Positions 8,589-17,908 of a stretch of DNA of 21,153 bases are shown here, in pieces (the stretch's first letter is position 1; every line of letters starts with the position of its first letter). The notes under the pieces were generated by a model that had not been told where the DNA came from, ran no database searches, and saw only the letters and a program-made list of their open reading frames with translations. A program made the position numbers and the translations under genes. Origin of the DNA: Chara braunii (lineage: Eukaryota; Streptophyta; Charophyceae; Charales; Characeae); assembly GCA_003427395.1 (NCBI GenBank), contig BFEA01000318.1, forward strand, positions 150,401-171,553, written 5' to 3'.

Positions 8589-10667
8589 ATGGCAACGGAG
8601 GAGGAGACAAATAACCGTAAGAGTGAAGGAGAACCAGGCTTAGAAGGCAGTGCCGCGCAGAGCGAAGGGGGGCAGAAGGACAAAGAATCGATAAATTCGG
8701 ATGGTACCAAAGGGAACCGGAAGGAAATCTCCACAGGGGAAAGCTCGGGGAAAGCCGGGGGAAGCAGGCAAGGGACCCAGGGGACCAAGGAAGGCAGAAA
8801 TAAGGATAGGACAAGCCCCCAAAACTCGGAAGGAGCCATGCCTAAGAAAGTAAGGGTCACGGATACGAGGTGCAGACTAGCCGAGATAGACAAGAGGACC
8901 GCGAAATACAAGGCAAAATTGATTGAGGAAATGATGACTGGAAACGAGGAAGGTCCTCTGCAGGAGGAGCCCCAGGACGAACGGATAGTCAGCCAAGGTG
9001 GGACTGGACAAGGCGATAAAGGTAGTGACCGTAGGGGAACGTTGAGCAAGAGAAGGAAAGAGAGAGATAACTCTCTGGGGATGGAAGCAGAAAAGGCTAC
9101 AACTCCGCCAACCATGGATAGTAGGGCTACCCGCCTGCCGATCACGCCAGCAGTAGCGCGAGGATGCGAAAGACTTTGGAGCCTTAGGGAAAAAGTGTTA
9201 GGATGGTTTGACCCGGAAGGAACTATGAAAACCAGAGAGGGACAGAAGGCCAGCAAGGAAAGTCCGGATAACAGTGTGGCAGGCGAGGCCAGCAGCTCTG
9301 AGAGCGGCCTTAAGAAGATAGTGTCGTCCCTCGCGCGAGCACTAAACAAAAATCAAGGCTATATGGCAGACGCCAAGAAAAAGTTGACTTTCGATGGAGC
9401 AAACATCACAGAGTTCCTGATCGACTATGAGAACCTAGATGCGTTACTAAAGTGGACCGAGGAGGAAAAGATGGACCACCAAGGACAGCATATGTCGCTA
9501 AGCCTAGGATGGGACATAATGACCATTGTAGCCGCAAGCCGGTCTTGGAAGGAGACCCGGGATGTGATGATGAGGAAGTACCTAGCGGTAGAGAAAATGG
9601 CAACGGAGGCCAACCAAGCGGCAGTTCAGAGGAAGAACTTCGCAACGTACAATGATTTCCTACGGGAATTTACTCTAGTAGCACTAAGGATCCCCGGGGT
9701 CACGGACCGGATAATGAGCAAATATTTCCTCAGACAGTTCTTCGAGTTTGACAAAGATAAGATCCTGTCAGCTTACCAACAGATGAGCAAGTTCGTAAAC
9801 ACGCAGGATGTTGATTTTAGCACGGTAACGGATCTGGCTGAGAAAACGGTAGTAACGGAGACGTTGGCCTTGCTCAAGGAAGGAGAGGTCATAGATCTGA
9901 CCGGTAGGACGGGCGACAAGTTAAAGAAGGGGATTGAAAGTCTACATGAACGGGTGCACGGGGTCGACAATAAGATTGAAAGAATGGAAGGCGCGCTACT
10001 GGTTATGCAGACGCAAGTATCCCGACCTGCCCTCCCTCCCCAGGAAGCTGTGGTCCCACCAGGTGTAGCAGACCGGGGATTCGGATGGAGAGATCCTGCT
10101 AACGAGCAATGCAAGTACCGCACCGCGATAAGACATTATGTGCGTGCATGCCGAAAGCTCAACCATGATATTCTGAAAAGAAGGTGTACCAGGTCATTAA
10201 AAGGGGAGATATTTGGACTACAAGGGGAACGGGTGAACTGGAATTCACTAGGAGGGATGCGGCGAGCCATTATCATGCTCAACGACTTAGAAATAACAAC
10301 CGTAGAAGCCGAACCGGTGGGTGAGATTATCTGGGATCGACTCCGGGGGCGCGAACCGCAGGCCAACTTTATTTTGGAAAGCGACGGACGTGATAGGGTG
10401 AACGCAACCACTGGACTGGGAACGGCCAGGAGAAGGATTAACCGTGACACCATTATGGAGGAGGTCGCTGGAAGCTCCGAAACCCAGGCAGAGCCTGAGG
10501 CCGATGAACCAGAGAAAGTCTATGGGAAACCTAGGGAAGAGGAGCCTGCGGACAAGGCTACCGCCGCTAAGAAGAAGTTTAAGTATCAAATCCCGATCTT
10601 GACCTTGCCTGAGCTCGACGACACTATTAGCAAGTTACTAGGAACCATGGTGTCGGTATCTTTTTAG
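8589..10667 (+). CDS. gag: gag-like structural protein of the retrotransposon (692 residues to TAG)
   Basis: The open frame extends upstream to a non-ATG codon at 8514. I chose the ATG at 8589 (A at -3, G at +4). Residues 1-250 are hydrophilic and low-complexity (E, K, G, S-rich), probably disordered. From ~260 the helical capsid-like core begins (KLTFDGANITEFLIDYENL), in the place of the usual gag FDG...FL pattern. Near 508-521 lies C-x2-R-x4-H-x4-C, a CCHC zinc knuckle whose second Cys codon reads CGC (Arg) at 10119-10121. The C-terminal part ends at TAG 10665-10667, but the same frame runs on into the protease, so this stop probably interrupts a gag-pro fusion. Role: particle assembly and RNA binding, by family analogy. 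Confidence 0.8.
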   Translation: MATEEETNNRKSEGEPGLEGSAAQSEGGQKDKESINSDGTKGNRKEISTGESSGKAGGSRQGTQGTKEGRNKDRTSPQNSEGAMPKKVRVTDTRCRLAEIDKRTAKYKAKLIEEMMTGNEEGPLQEEPQDERIVSQGGTGQGDKGSDRRGTLSKRRKERDNSLGMEAEKATTPPTMDSRATRLPITPAVARGCERLWSLREKVLGWFDPEGTMKTREGQKASKESPDNSVAGEASSSESGLKKIVSSLARALNKNQGYMADAKKKLTFDGANITEFLIDYENLDALLKWTEEEKMDHQGQHMSLSLGWDIMTIVAASRSWKETRDVMMRKYLAVEKMATEANQAAVQRKNFATYNDFLREFTLVALRIPGVTDRIMSKYFLRQFFEFDKDKILSAYQQMSKFVNTQDVDFSTVTDLAEKTVVTETLALLKEGEVIDLTGRTGDKLKKGIESLHERVHGVDNKIERMEGALLVMQTQVSRPALPPQEAVVPPGVADRGFGWRDPANEQCKYRTAIRHYVRACRKLNHDILKRRCTRSLKGEIFGLQGERVNWNSLGGMRRAIIMLNDLEITTVEAEPVGEIIWDRLRGREPQANFILESDGRDRVNATTGLGTARRRINRDTIMEEVAGSSETQAEPEADEPEKVYGKPREEEPADKATAAKKKFKYQIPILTLPELDDTISKLLGTMVSVSF

Positions 10668-11714
10668 ACCATGCTGCAGGCTAGCCCTAGGTTGCTCAAG
10701 GGGCTCAGACAACTGTTGCCTCGGAGGCGAGTAGAAATAGGTGACAACCCCGAATTACCAGAAGGGGAGAGGGAGGAGGAAGTTCCACAAGAAGTGGCTA
10801 ACCTTCAGAGGAGTCACGGGGACTTGGAGGATCTCGAAAAGGTCTTTGCAGACATTCTTTTGAGCTTGCCCGACTGAGAGGGCGGCGAAGTCATGAGATC
10901 ACCACCCGGGACGAAGCTTAGCTTTCATGCGCTACCCGTAGGGAAATTGAAAATCCGGATCGGGAGTCATCACACCGGCGCATTAGTAGACGGGGGAGCA
11001 GAAATCACTCTCATAAGGAGAGATTTTGCAACCATCACGAGATGTACGGTAAACAAGGAAGTAACAGGGAGCATCCGAGGAGCTGGCGGGGAAATCCCGT
11101 TCGCTGGGTACGTCACGAAGTGTGCTGTGAAGGCAGGGGTCAGGGAGTCGATCTGGTCGTTTCAGCGGATGACCGTAATGGAGGAAATGGACCACGACAT
11201 AATCCTCGGGAGACCGTGGTGCGCGAACGTAGAAATAATAGGCATGCACTTGCACGATGGCTCGTACACGGTAGATATAGAGGACCCTGTGACCGGCCGG
11301 GGAGAGCTCCTCCGACTCCTTGGAACGGGAGGAGACCCTCCAAAGGGGAAATTGGCAACATGGTCACCGTCGTTCGAGGATAGCACGCGAAAAGGGGCTT
11401 TCGCGCGGATGGAGGGTATGAGAGAAAGGGTAAAAATCATGATTGAGGAAGCATTCAACAAGAAGGAGTGGATCAAGATGGGTCTGCCCCAGAAGAAGAG
11501 GAGGCAGGAGGACGAAGTCCTAGGTGTTATGGTAGCGGAAAAGGAGTTAGAGGTCGAACTTGGTGCTAGCCTGCCCAAATGGAAAGAAGTACGCATAGAC
11601 GTGTCGGAAATCGCACTCGAGATCCCTGATCTATTGCAACTCATCAAGGCCCTCAGGTACCACAAGGTAGGATTCGGCAGCCTTGGCCAAGTTCGAAAGA
11701 GAGGTGCAAAATAG
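10668..11714 (+). pseudogene. pro: gag-protease linker and retropepsin-like aspartic protease
   Basis: Continues the gag frame. TGA at 10875-10877 breaks the linker. From ~10893 a retropepsin-like domain follows: hydrophobic HALPVGKLKIRIG, then ALVDGGAEITLI with the catalytic Asp at 10989-10991, and near the end HDIILGRPW, the usual second psi-loop Gly (ILG) of this fold. The active-site triplet is D-G-G, not the canonical D-S/T-G. That could be a family variant or a loss. A basic and acidic stretch follows (KKEWIKMGLPQKKRRQ). The frame closes at TAG 11712-11714, but from ~11671 protein-like sequence shifts to another frame. Role: processing of the gag-pol product. Confidence 0.76.
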
Positions 11715-11841
11715 ATATTGCCTGAATGGGAAACTAGTTAGTATTCAACCACGAGTCGTAGAGGCGACGGGGGCAATTCCGACTGTTCATTTTTTAAGAG
11801 AAAGATCCCGGAAGGAAGTGTTCGAAAGTACAAGCCGGTAG
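11671..11841 (+). pseudogene. frame-shifted patch between protease and reverse transcriptase
   Basis: In the frame one base off from both the preceding protease and the following RT, 56 codons are open (11671-11838, then TAG). They read as ordinary protein (KFEREVQNRYCLNG, then QPRVVEATGAIPTVHFLRER), while the original frame has stops at 11712 and 11736. Two compensating indels, one near 11670 and one near 11840-11850, would explain this. It shows that decay here includes small indels as well as stops. Confidence 0.5.
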
Positions 11842-13389
11842 GGAAGAAAGCAGAACCGATCTCGATCCTGCTAGAGACATCAGAGGAAGAGGCTATGGAG
11901 AAGGAGGAAGAGGTCCTTCGAGTGATCCGAGAAAGAAGGGCGACGGAGGGACATTGGATACCAAATGAGGTAGCGGACACAATGAAGATAGGGATAGATG
12001 GGTTCTTAACGGAAGAAGAAACCCGCCTGATCAAAAGGACCTGCCAGGAATTTCACCTGGCGTTTGCCTTTAGTGATCCCCAGAAGGGACGACTGGATGC
12101 AAAGTTGATCCCTCCGGTCAGAATCCACACGGTAGAACATGAGTGCTGGAATGACAAGGGGTCATCTTATGAATTTGGGATAGCGGGAGAAGTAACAGAC
12201 CTCCTCCGAGCGAAGATGGACTCCTTCGTTGCGGAGCCTACGGCATCGCCATACGCAAATCGGTGGTTCATCTTTCGGAAGCCTAACAAGACACTAAGGT
12301 GGATTCAGAAACTGCAAAAGTTGAATGCGGTAACCATCCGGGATGCTGGCTCGCTACCTCAGGCTGACTTATTAGCAGAATCGCACGCCGGTCGGAGCAT
12401 TTACTCCCTGATAGATCTGTACTCAGGGTACGACCAGCTTCCATTGGATGTTCGAGACAGGCCATACACCGCTATGCACACCCCCGTAGGCCAGCTACAG
12501 ATGCAAGTGACACCTAAGGGATTCATAAAAGCGGTGGCCGAAGCGCAACGCAGGATGCTCGCCGTGGCCGGGGACATGTTCCCAGAAAAAATGTGAACCT
12601 TACATCGATGACAATCCGATCAAAGGCGCGCAAGAAAAGGACGAGACGGAAGTCCAGCCAGGGATCCGACGTTTTGTGTGGGACCACATGCACGACATCA
12701 AGGACTTACTCTATCAGTTCCTAGTATACAACATTACGGCTAGTGGACCAAAGAGTATCCTAGCAGTACCGGAGGTAACTATACTAGGATTTCGTTGCGG
12801 TGCTTACGGCAGGAAGCCGGATCCGGCAAAGACCGACAAAATATCACAGTGGCCGACGCCACTGCGCACGACGACGGAGGTAAGGGCATTCCTAGGCATA
12901 GTCGTCTTTTGGAGGATCTTCACTAAGAACTTTGCCAAGATTGCTGAGCCTATCCGGGCTATGATCAGGGAAGAAGGAACCATGGATTGGACGGAGGAGC
13001 GAGAAGGAGCTGTCCAAAGGCTCAAGGACATATTGACATCTGAGACAGTCGCCCTGTCCGCGCCTTGTTTTCATGACGAAGTGGGACGACCCTTCATCCT
13101 AGAGACGGATGGAGAACCTTTGGTCGTAGGAGGTGTGTTGATTCAAATGGATGAGGGAGGAAAAGAGATGCCGATTAGATTCGAAAGTAGAACCCTGAAC
13201 TCCGCAGAACGGCGGTACTCGCAATTCAAGAAGGAAGTCCTAGCCATCCTGCATTGCCTTAAGACCTTCCAGGCCTACCTATTTGGGAGGTGGTTCATCT
13301 TAAGGATCGATCACACGAATATCGCAAGAGCTCTAAAGAATTATAGGCCTATAGATCCGATGGTAGGGAGATGGGTAGGATTCATCTAG
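11842..13389 (+). pseudogene. pol: reverse transcriptase and RNase H domains of pol
   Basis: RT fingers and palm: TEEETRLIKRTCQEFHLAFA, then an ANRWFIFRKPNKTLRWIQ strand, LNAVTIRDAG, and palm motif LIDLYSGYDQ with catalytic Asp at 12414-12416. The second catalytic motif YIDD sits at 12601-12612, but in the frame reached only after one extra A in a six-A run at 12586-12591; as written the RT frame stops at TGA 12594. The segment QVTPKGFIKAVAEAQ stands where most Ty3 elements have the PFGL-NAP box. RNase H follows: FILETDGE (Asp 13108-13110), a conserved Glu in FKKEVLAILHCL, and RIDHTN (Asp 13309-13311). The frame stops at TAG 13387-13389, but QFDYKIERIAGIRNKADGLSR, the usual end of the domain, continues in frame. 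Role: first- and second-strand cDNA synthesis and RNA strand removal. Confidence 0.87.
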
Positions 13390-13773
13390 CAGTTCGATTA
13401 CAAGATCGAACGGATTGCTGGAATTCGCAACAAGGCAGATGGGCTGAGTCGGGTTTGCATCACTCCCGAAGGGATGGAGGATGCAGAGCCCATAAACGTC
13501 TTCCTCGAATACGAAGGAGGAACTTTTGCGGTGGACAACGAAATGATGAGCGGAGAATGCACATCGGGAGAACTATTGATCCAGACTTTGGAGAAGGGGG
13601 CATCTGCCGTAGTAGCAGAACTGACAGAAGGACCAGTCAGCACTCGAGGACACAGAGAAGAAAATGACTCATGGGGAGCGATAGTAGGACCGAAAGAGGA
13701 GCTAATAACAATGGTGGTCGAAGGAGGCCGGGAAGCAGTGATGAGCTTAGTGGAATCTTGGGAAAGGAAATAG
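13390..13773 (+). pseudogene. RNase H end and pol linker before integrase
   Basis: Same frame as RNase H and integrase. It starts with the RNase H terminal wording KIERIAGIRNKADGLSRVC, typical of Ty3 elements, then runs through about 95 residues of acidic, alanine- and glutamate-rich linker without a recognised domain. It ends at TAG 13771-13773 inside SWERK-stop-LQWVVNQIQEG, where a Trp would fit. The linker is longer than in most Ty3 elements, in which the integrase zinc finger follows sooner. Confidence 0.6.
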
Positions 13774-15162
13774 TTGCAATGGGTGGTAAATCAGATACAG
13801 GAAGGAAAGGATGGGGGTAAGGAAGGAGAGGAGTTTTTTTATGTCCAATCATACGAAGGACTCTTTCGGGAGATCGGTTTGTTGTTGGTAGGAAACAAAC
13901 AACCTACGGAAATCAGTATTAAGACAAGAGAAGAAGCCGAAAGGAACGTCCTAAGGGGCGGGCATTTGTTCCGAAGGGAGGAAGGTGCTATGCCCAGAAG
14001 AGTTGTGTGCGGAAGATCTAGGCAAGTAGACGTTATCCAGGCAATGCACGACGGGTTAGCTGGAGGTCATCGGTCGTCCAAAGGAACACTTGCAAAGATA
14101 ACGCCGCTCTATTATTGGCCAGGCATGACAGGCATGGTCGCCATATACTGCCAGACTTGCCTTATTTGCCAAGAACGAAGCTCGGTACGAGTCTTCGAGC
14201 CGCTTAGACCAACGCGGGTGCTAGGGTCGGGACATCTGGTCCACCTCGACCTTGCGGTTATGCCTGTATCAACGGATGGGTACAGGTATATCCTGGATGC
14301 GCGAGACAACTTGAGTGGGTTCGTGGAGGTAGTCGCCCTCAAGAAAAAGACAGGGAGGAGTGTGGCGGACTAGATAGAAGACTTCTACTTAAGGCATCTG
14401 TTCGTGAGGAGGTTTATAGCAGACAATGGGACAAAATTTGTGAACCAAAAAGTATTGGGGATGCTTAACAGACTCTGCGTACCGATCAAACTCATCGAGC
14501 CGTATCACCCTGACGCCAATGCACCTGTGGAAAGGGGACATCGAACCTTGAAGAACACGATTACAAAGCTCGCAGCAGACCATCTGGGAAACTGACCTAG
14601 GTATCTTAAGCAGGCCGTCTTTGCAGAGAATATGACTCCTAAAAGGACAACAGGATGTATCCCGACATAACTTTGGTACGGAAAAGAGATCGACTTTCCT
14701 GTGGAAGCCTTGGTTCCTACCTGGAATAGGTTAGATGATGATCCGCAAATGACCACTGAAGAGTTAATCGAGGCAAGATGTCAACAAATCCTTAAGAATG
14801 AGGAGGTCATGAAAGACATCACCAGCCGGGTGCTGGACAGCAGAATGAGGGACAACGCAAGGTGGGACCAGGTTAAGAATGTCAGAAAGGAGCCACTTCA
14901 GGTGGGAGAGATGGTATTGTTAAGGAAATTGGCACTAGAAAGTACTTAGTCAGGACAGTTGGGAAGGAGGTTCAAAGGTCCCTACCGGGTCGCCAAGCAG
15001 GTGGGACTGAACACCTTCGAACTGAAAGATTTGGATGAAACTTGATTGAAAGGGCCCTTCCCGGGACAACGAGTGGTCAGGTTTCAAAGTCGGGACCCAG
15101 TGGAACAATGGCTTCAGGAGGTCGAAGATAAGAAAACAGAGGAGCCACAAGCTAAAGACTGA
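13774..15162 (+). pseudogene. integrase with HHCC finger, DDE core and GPY/F end
   Basis: N-terminal zinc finger: His at 14047 and 14068, then YYWPGM, and Cys at 14158 and 14167 in CLICQ. Catalytic core: Asp 14248-14250 in VHLDLAVMP, Asp 14422-14424 in IADNGTKF, Glu 14530-14532 in NAPVERGH. The last two are separated by 35 residues, the classic D-x35-E. The C-terminal region has RFKGPYRV (~14968-14991), the GPY/F motif of Ty3/gypsy integrases, and ends at TGA 15160. No chromodomain is seen. The frame is cut by TAG 14371, TGA 14593, TAA 14668, TAG 14947 and TGA 15043. Role: insertion of cDNA into the host chromosome; inactive as read. Confidence 0.86.
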
Positions 15163-15386
15163 CGACAACATTGCCCACACTATGGTTTGTCTCTGACCAT
15201 GTTCGTAGGACTGTCATTTTTTTGGGGATTGGCGCTTTGACTTGGACTGACTGAGGTTGAAAGGCAGCATGACTTGGGGGTTTGCAATATCTGGCTTGTG
15301 TGACAACTAGAAGGGATATTTGGGGCATTGTACCATAGCTTTTGACGGGAAAAAAATGGGGTCATCGCAAACGACGCATTCGCATG

Positions 15387-15394
15387 TATAAAAG
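15387..15394 (+). promoter_or_regulatory. TATA box candidate
   Basis: TATAAAAG on the plus strand, matching the eukaryotic TATA consensus, 146 nt ahead of the preferred ATG at 15533 and 44 nt ahead of an in-frame ATG at 15431. Initiation about 30 nt downstream would fall near 15417, which argues for the 15533 start with a short leader. It could equally be a promoter inside an unrecognised LTR. Confidence 0.45.
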
Positions 15395-15532
15395 GGGCGT
15401 GGTACGAGGGATACAGGGTGCATTTTGGGAATGTCTACCGGCCTAAGGGGGGGGGAGGCGCGAGTGTGTGAGGGACATTGCGGGTGTTGTTTTGTTATAC
15501 AGGGCTTAGGAGTAAAAAGAGAAAAGACAAAA

Positions 15533-16225
15533 ATGGAATTCGGCAACGAGAACGACAGCGGGGCAATCAACAGGCCTACCGGAGGGGAAGAAGCTGGACC
15601 AAGCCAAGAGAGGAGGACAACGAAGAGAAAATTATACATTGGGCTCATGGGCGGGCCAGTGGTAGGCAGAGGTGGAAGGAAATGCTTGTGTAGGAAACCC
15701 TCACCCCTCCGCAAGGGAGAAGGTATAGAAATATCATCTGACAGTGAGGGCGAAAAGGGAAGGGCAAATATGGAAGAAAGAGGCAACACAGAAATGGGTG
15801 ATAAGGCTCGGGTCCCTAACGAGGAAGAGGCCAACATGGGCGAGCCATGTGAGACTTGGCATGGGGAAAGCGAGGGGGGACAAGGTATGCGCGACGAACG
15901 TGAGGAGGACGAGGAGAAAAGGGAGAGCCCGCTTGAAGGACGAAGCGGTCACGGCAGTTGCGAGGGGTATGGGACGGGGACAGAGATCCCTTTTACCTAC
16001 GATCCAAAAAACCTTGATGGTGAGTATAGCCCCATACAGACTGAAGACGAGGGGGACGAGGAAGAGGATATGCGAGAAGTCTTAGAAATCAGCAGCGGGG
16101 ATGAGAGGGATGAGATCTCAAGGCCTAGTGAAGAGGGGCGACCTCCGATGCACCAACCGGGCGATGGGGCTTTCAGATGGGAGGACGAGTTTGGGCCCAC
16201 GCCCAGTCATTGGTTTCAGCAATGA
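15533..16225 (+). CDS. unrecognised acidic protein downstream of pol (230 residues)
   Basis: Intact frame with no stop, in contrast to pol just upstream. I chose ATG 15533 because of its strong context (A at -3, G at +4); the frame could also start at ATG 15431 (264 residues). It has no known domain. A short basic segment (KRKLYIGLMGG, then RKCLCRKPSPLRKGEG) comes first. After that the protein is highly acidic and charged, with two similar motifs, GIEISSDSEGE and VLEISSGDERDE, about 115 residues apart. A hydrophobic-acidic pattern of this kind (I-x-I-S-S plus acids) resembles SUMO-interacting motifs (inference). The end is aromatic (FRWEDEFGPTPSHWFQQ). It may be a third ORF of the retroelement or an independent gene driven by the TATA box. 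Confidence 0.5.
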   Translation: MEFGNENDSGAINRPTGGEEAGPSQERRTTKRKLYIGLMGGPVVGRGGRKCLCRKPSPLRKGEGIEISSDSEGEKGRANMEERGNTEMGDKARVPNEEEANMGEPCETWHGESEGGQGMRDEREEDEEKRESPLEGRSGHGSCEGYGTGTEIPFTYDPKNLDGEYSPIQTEDEGDEEEDMREVLEISSGDERDEISRPSEEGRPPMHQPGDGAFRWEDEFGPTPSHWFQQ

Positions 16226-16907
16226 ACCAATGTAATCAGGCACGAATGGATTATCAAGACTCGGAAACTCGCAAGGGAAGGGGTGAAATCCACATCACTA
16301 GATTTTTTTAACGAGGCAGAGTGACATAAAATTGTAAGGATGGAAAAAGAGATCGAGACCTACGGCCTCGGGATTAGGAAACCTGCCAAGGAACGGGGTG
16401 GACAAGGAACTGGGCAAGACGAGGCGCAAGGCAGCAATAGGGACTGAGTGTTGACCTAGCATTGAAAAGGATCGCTGCTCTTCCGTCTGCAGAGACATGA
16501 GAATGACGAGAACGTGTATAGTATGGGCAAGCTTGCAAAGGATGAATGATGGAAGGGCCAGCTAAGGCTGTGTCGTGATAAGATTAGAAGATAGCATATT
16601 GAGGCTACTTTTGGATGGGTTACCTTCGAAAGTGGGTATACAACACAAAGACATGGGATTTGGGATGAGACCAATTGGGAGAGGGTGTATTGAGAATTCT
16701 GGATGGAACAAGGACTATGCTTTTGAGAGGGGAAAACCTTGAGTACGGATTGACGAGCGAACCATGACATTGAATGATTGGTCGAGTACAAGAGAGGTTA
16801 GGGAACCTATGGGTTAAGGGGCGTGAAGAACACTCCTTCCCTAGGAGCCTAATCCAACTGAGTCATGAATTAGTCTGAGAATGATCAAGATCTGAGTTGT
16901 CGGAATG

Positions 16908-16910
<3 letters not shown>
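16226..16910. other. no recognisable gene, upstream of poly-A
   Basis: Purine-rich plus strand without a convincing frame. It ends in a 29-nt A tract, so all or part of it could be the 3' end of a polyadenylated retrocopy. I could not find matching target-site duplications. Confidence 0.45.

Positions 16911-16939
<29 letters not shown>
16911..16939 (+). repeat. 29-nt poly-A tract
   Basis: Uninterrupted run of A. It is consistent with the tail of a LINE, SINE or processed transcript inserted in plus orientation, or with a simple repeat. No AATAAA signal lies within the preceding 30 bases. Confidence 0.9.
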
Positions 16940-17180
16940 CGTCTGTCTTTTGTTATGGATGAACGGCCGGGTGGGCTAGTGCTGCTTGGGGACGCGAGCC
17001 CCAATTTGAGTACTAGACGCTAAGTCGGATGTACGCATGGATAGTACATTATTGAAAGAAATAGAAAAAAAATAAAATAGCACGCAAAACAAAACTGCGA
17101 TGAGATGACCACCCTCTAACCTCCAAGACAGAAATGAGATCCGTAACCTCGAGGCCCACCCCCTCGAGCACTAACATTGA
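16940..17180. other. short region with a TTGGGG/CCCCAA hairpin
   Basis: A six-base stem TTGGGG/CCCCAA with a seven-base loop lies at 16985-17003 in GC-rich sequence, followed by A-rich sequence (GAAAAAAAATAAAAT) near 17064-17078. The arrangement recalls a tRNA-derived short element, but I could not fit A and B boxes or a cloverleaf. Confidence 0.3.
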
Positions 17181-17336
17181 GAATGGAAAGGAATGACCCT
17201 AGCCAGACTGTTCGACTTGAGGATGGAAAGGAATGACCCTAACCAGGTTGTTCGACTTGAGAATGGAAAGGAATGACCCTAACCAGGCTGTTCGACTTGA
17301 GAATGAAAAATAACGACCCTAACCAGGTTGTTCTGG
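17181..17336. repeat. 40 bp tandem repeat, four copies
   Basis: Units at 17181, 17221, 17261 and 17301, exactly 40 bp apart, each starting with GAATGGAAAGGAATGACCCT (or a close variant) and ending TTCGACTTGA. The last copy is the most diverged. There are no spacers between units. Confidence 0.93.
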
Positions 17337-17420
17337 ATCATTCCTTTTGAAATAGGCATTGGGGTCCCCTGCATATTTGATTGAGAAAGGTTGATTGAGG
17401 ATGAGCTGGAATGAGCAATA

Positions 17421-17736
17421 GGAGATGGAATAGGCCGATGGGTCGGTCATTGAAATAGCCAAAGGATGGATGAGAGAGATGGAAAAGGCTGGTGGGTCGG
17501 TCATTGAAATAGCCAATGGGATGAATGAGAGAGATGGAAAAGGCCGGTNGGTCGGTCATTGAAATAGCCAATGGGATGAATGAAAGAGATGGAAAAGGCC
17601 GGTGGGTCAGTCATTGAAATAGCCAATGGGATGAGAGATGTGGAAAAGGTCGGTGGGTCGGTCGTTGAAATAGCCAATGAGTTGAATGGAGGAAATGGAA
17701 AAAGGTCGGTGGGTCGGCCGCTGAAATAGCCAAGGG
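17421..17736. repeat. ~54 bp tandem repeat, six copies, containing one N
   Basis: GGTCGGTCATTGAAATAGCC or a variant recurs at 17441, 17495, 17551, 17605, 17656 and 17712 (period 51-56 bp). Between these lie GATGAATGAGAGAGATGG and AAAGGCCGGTGG variants. The undetermined base at 17550 sits inside the array, so the copy number in the assembly may be unreliable. Confidence 0.92.
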
Positions 17737-17908
17737 GGCGAAAGAAAGATGTGAATGAGAAGGACAGGATAAAGAAGGCGGAGCCTTAAAGCTGAGAAGG
17801 GCAGGGACCATTGGGACGGTCACAGAGATTGGGTGTTGAGGAATGAGAAAATTGAGGATTGAGTGAGCGGAAGGGTCAGTCTTGAGAAATGGCTATTGAG
17901 AGAATGAT

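Larger units (their letters stand above)
8589..15162 (+). mobile_element. Ty3/gypsy-type LTR retrotransposon, coding remnant (LTRs not identified)
   Basis: The order gag, aspartic protease, reverse transcriptase, RNase H, integrase is that of the Ty3/gypsy (Metaviridae-type) superfamily. Gag and protease share one frame. After an out-of-frame patch near 11671-11841 the RT resumes that frame, and after a +1 A insertion near 12586-12591 all the rest is in one other frame to TGA 15160-15162. In-frame stops lie at 10665, 10875, 13387, 13771, 14371, 14593, 14668, 14947 and 15043. The RT wording NAVTIRDAG and IDD-PIKG resembles a gypsy clade also known from basidiomycete fungi (recollection). No LTR pair could be aligned around it, so its ends and age are open. 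Confidence 0.88.

Noticed and set aside
8570-9349. 259-codon minus-strand frame
   Set aside because: It lies opposite gag; its Ser, Leu and Pro bias is what purine-rich gag DNA gives on the other strand, and the plus frame has the domain evidence.
15350-15375. Third copy of the 3'-end box (ATGGGGTCATCGCAAACGA)
   Set aside because: Only the CATCGC half is present; the left stem arm and the G-rich tract are missing.
16960-17030. tRNA gene or tRNA-derived element
   Set aside because: One stem-loop is clear, but acceptor stem, A box and B box do not fit.
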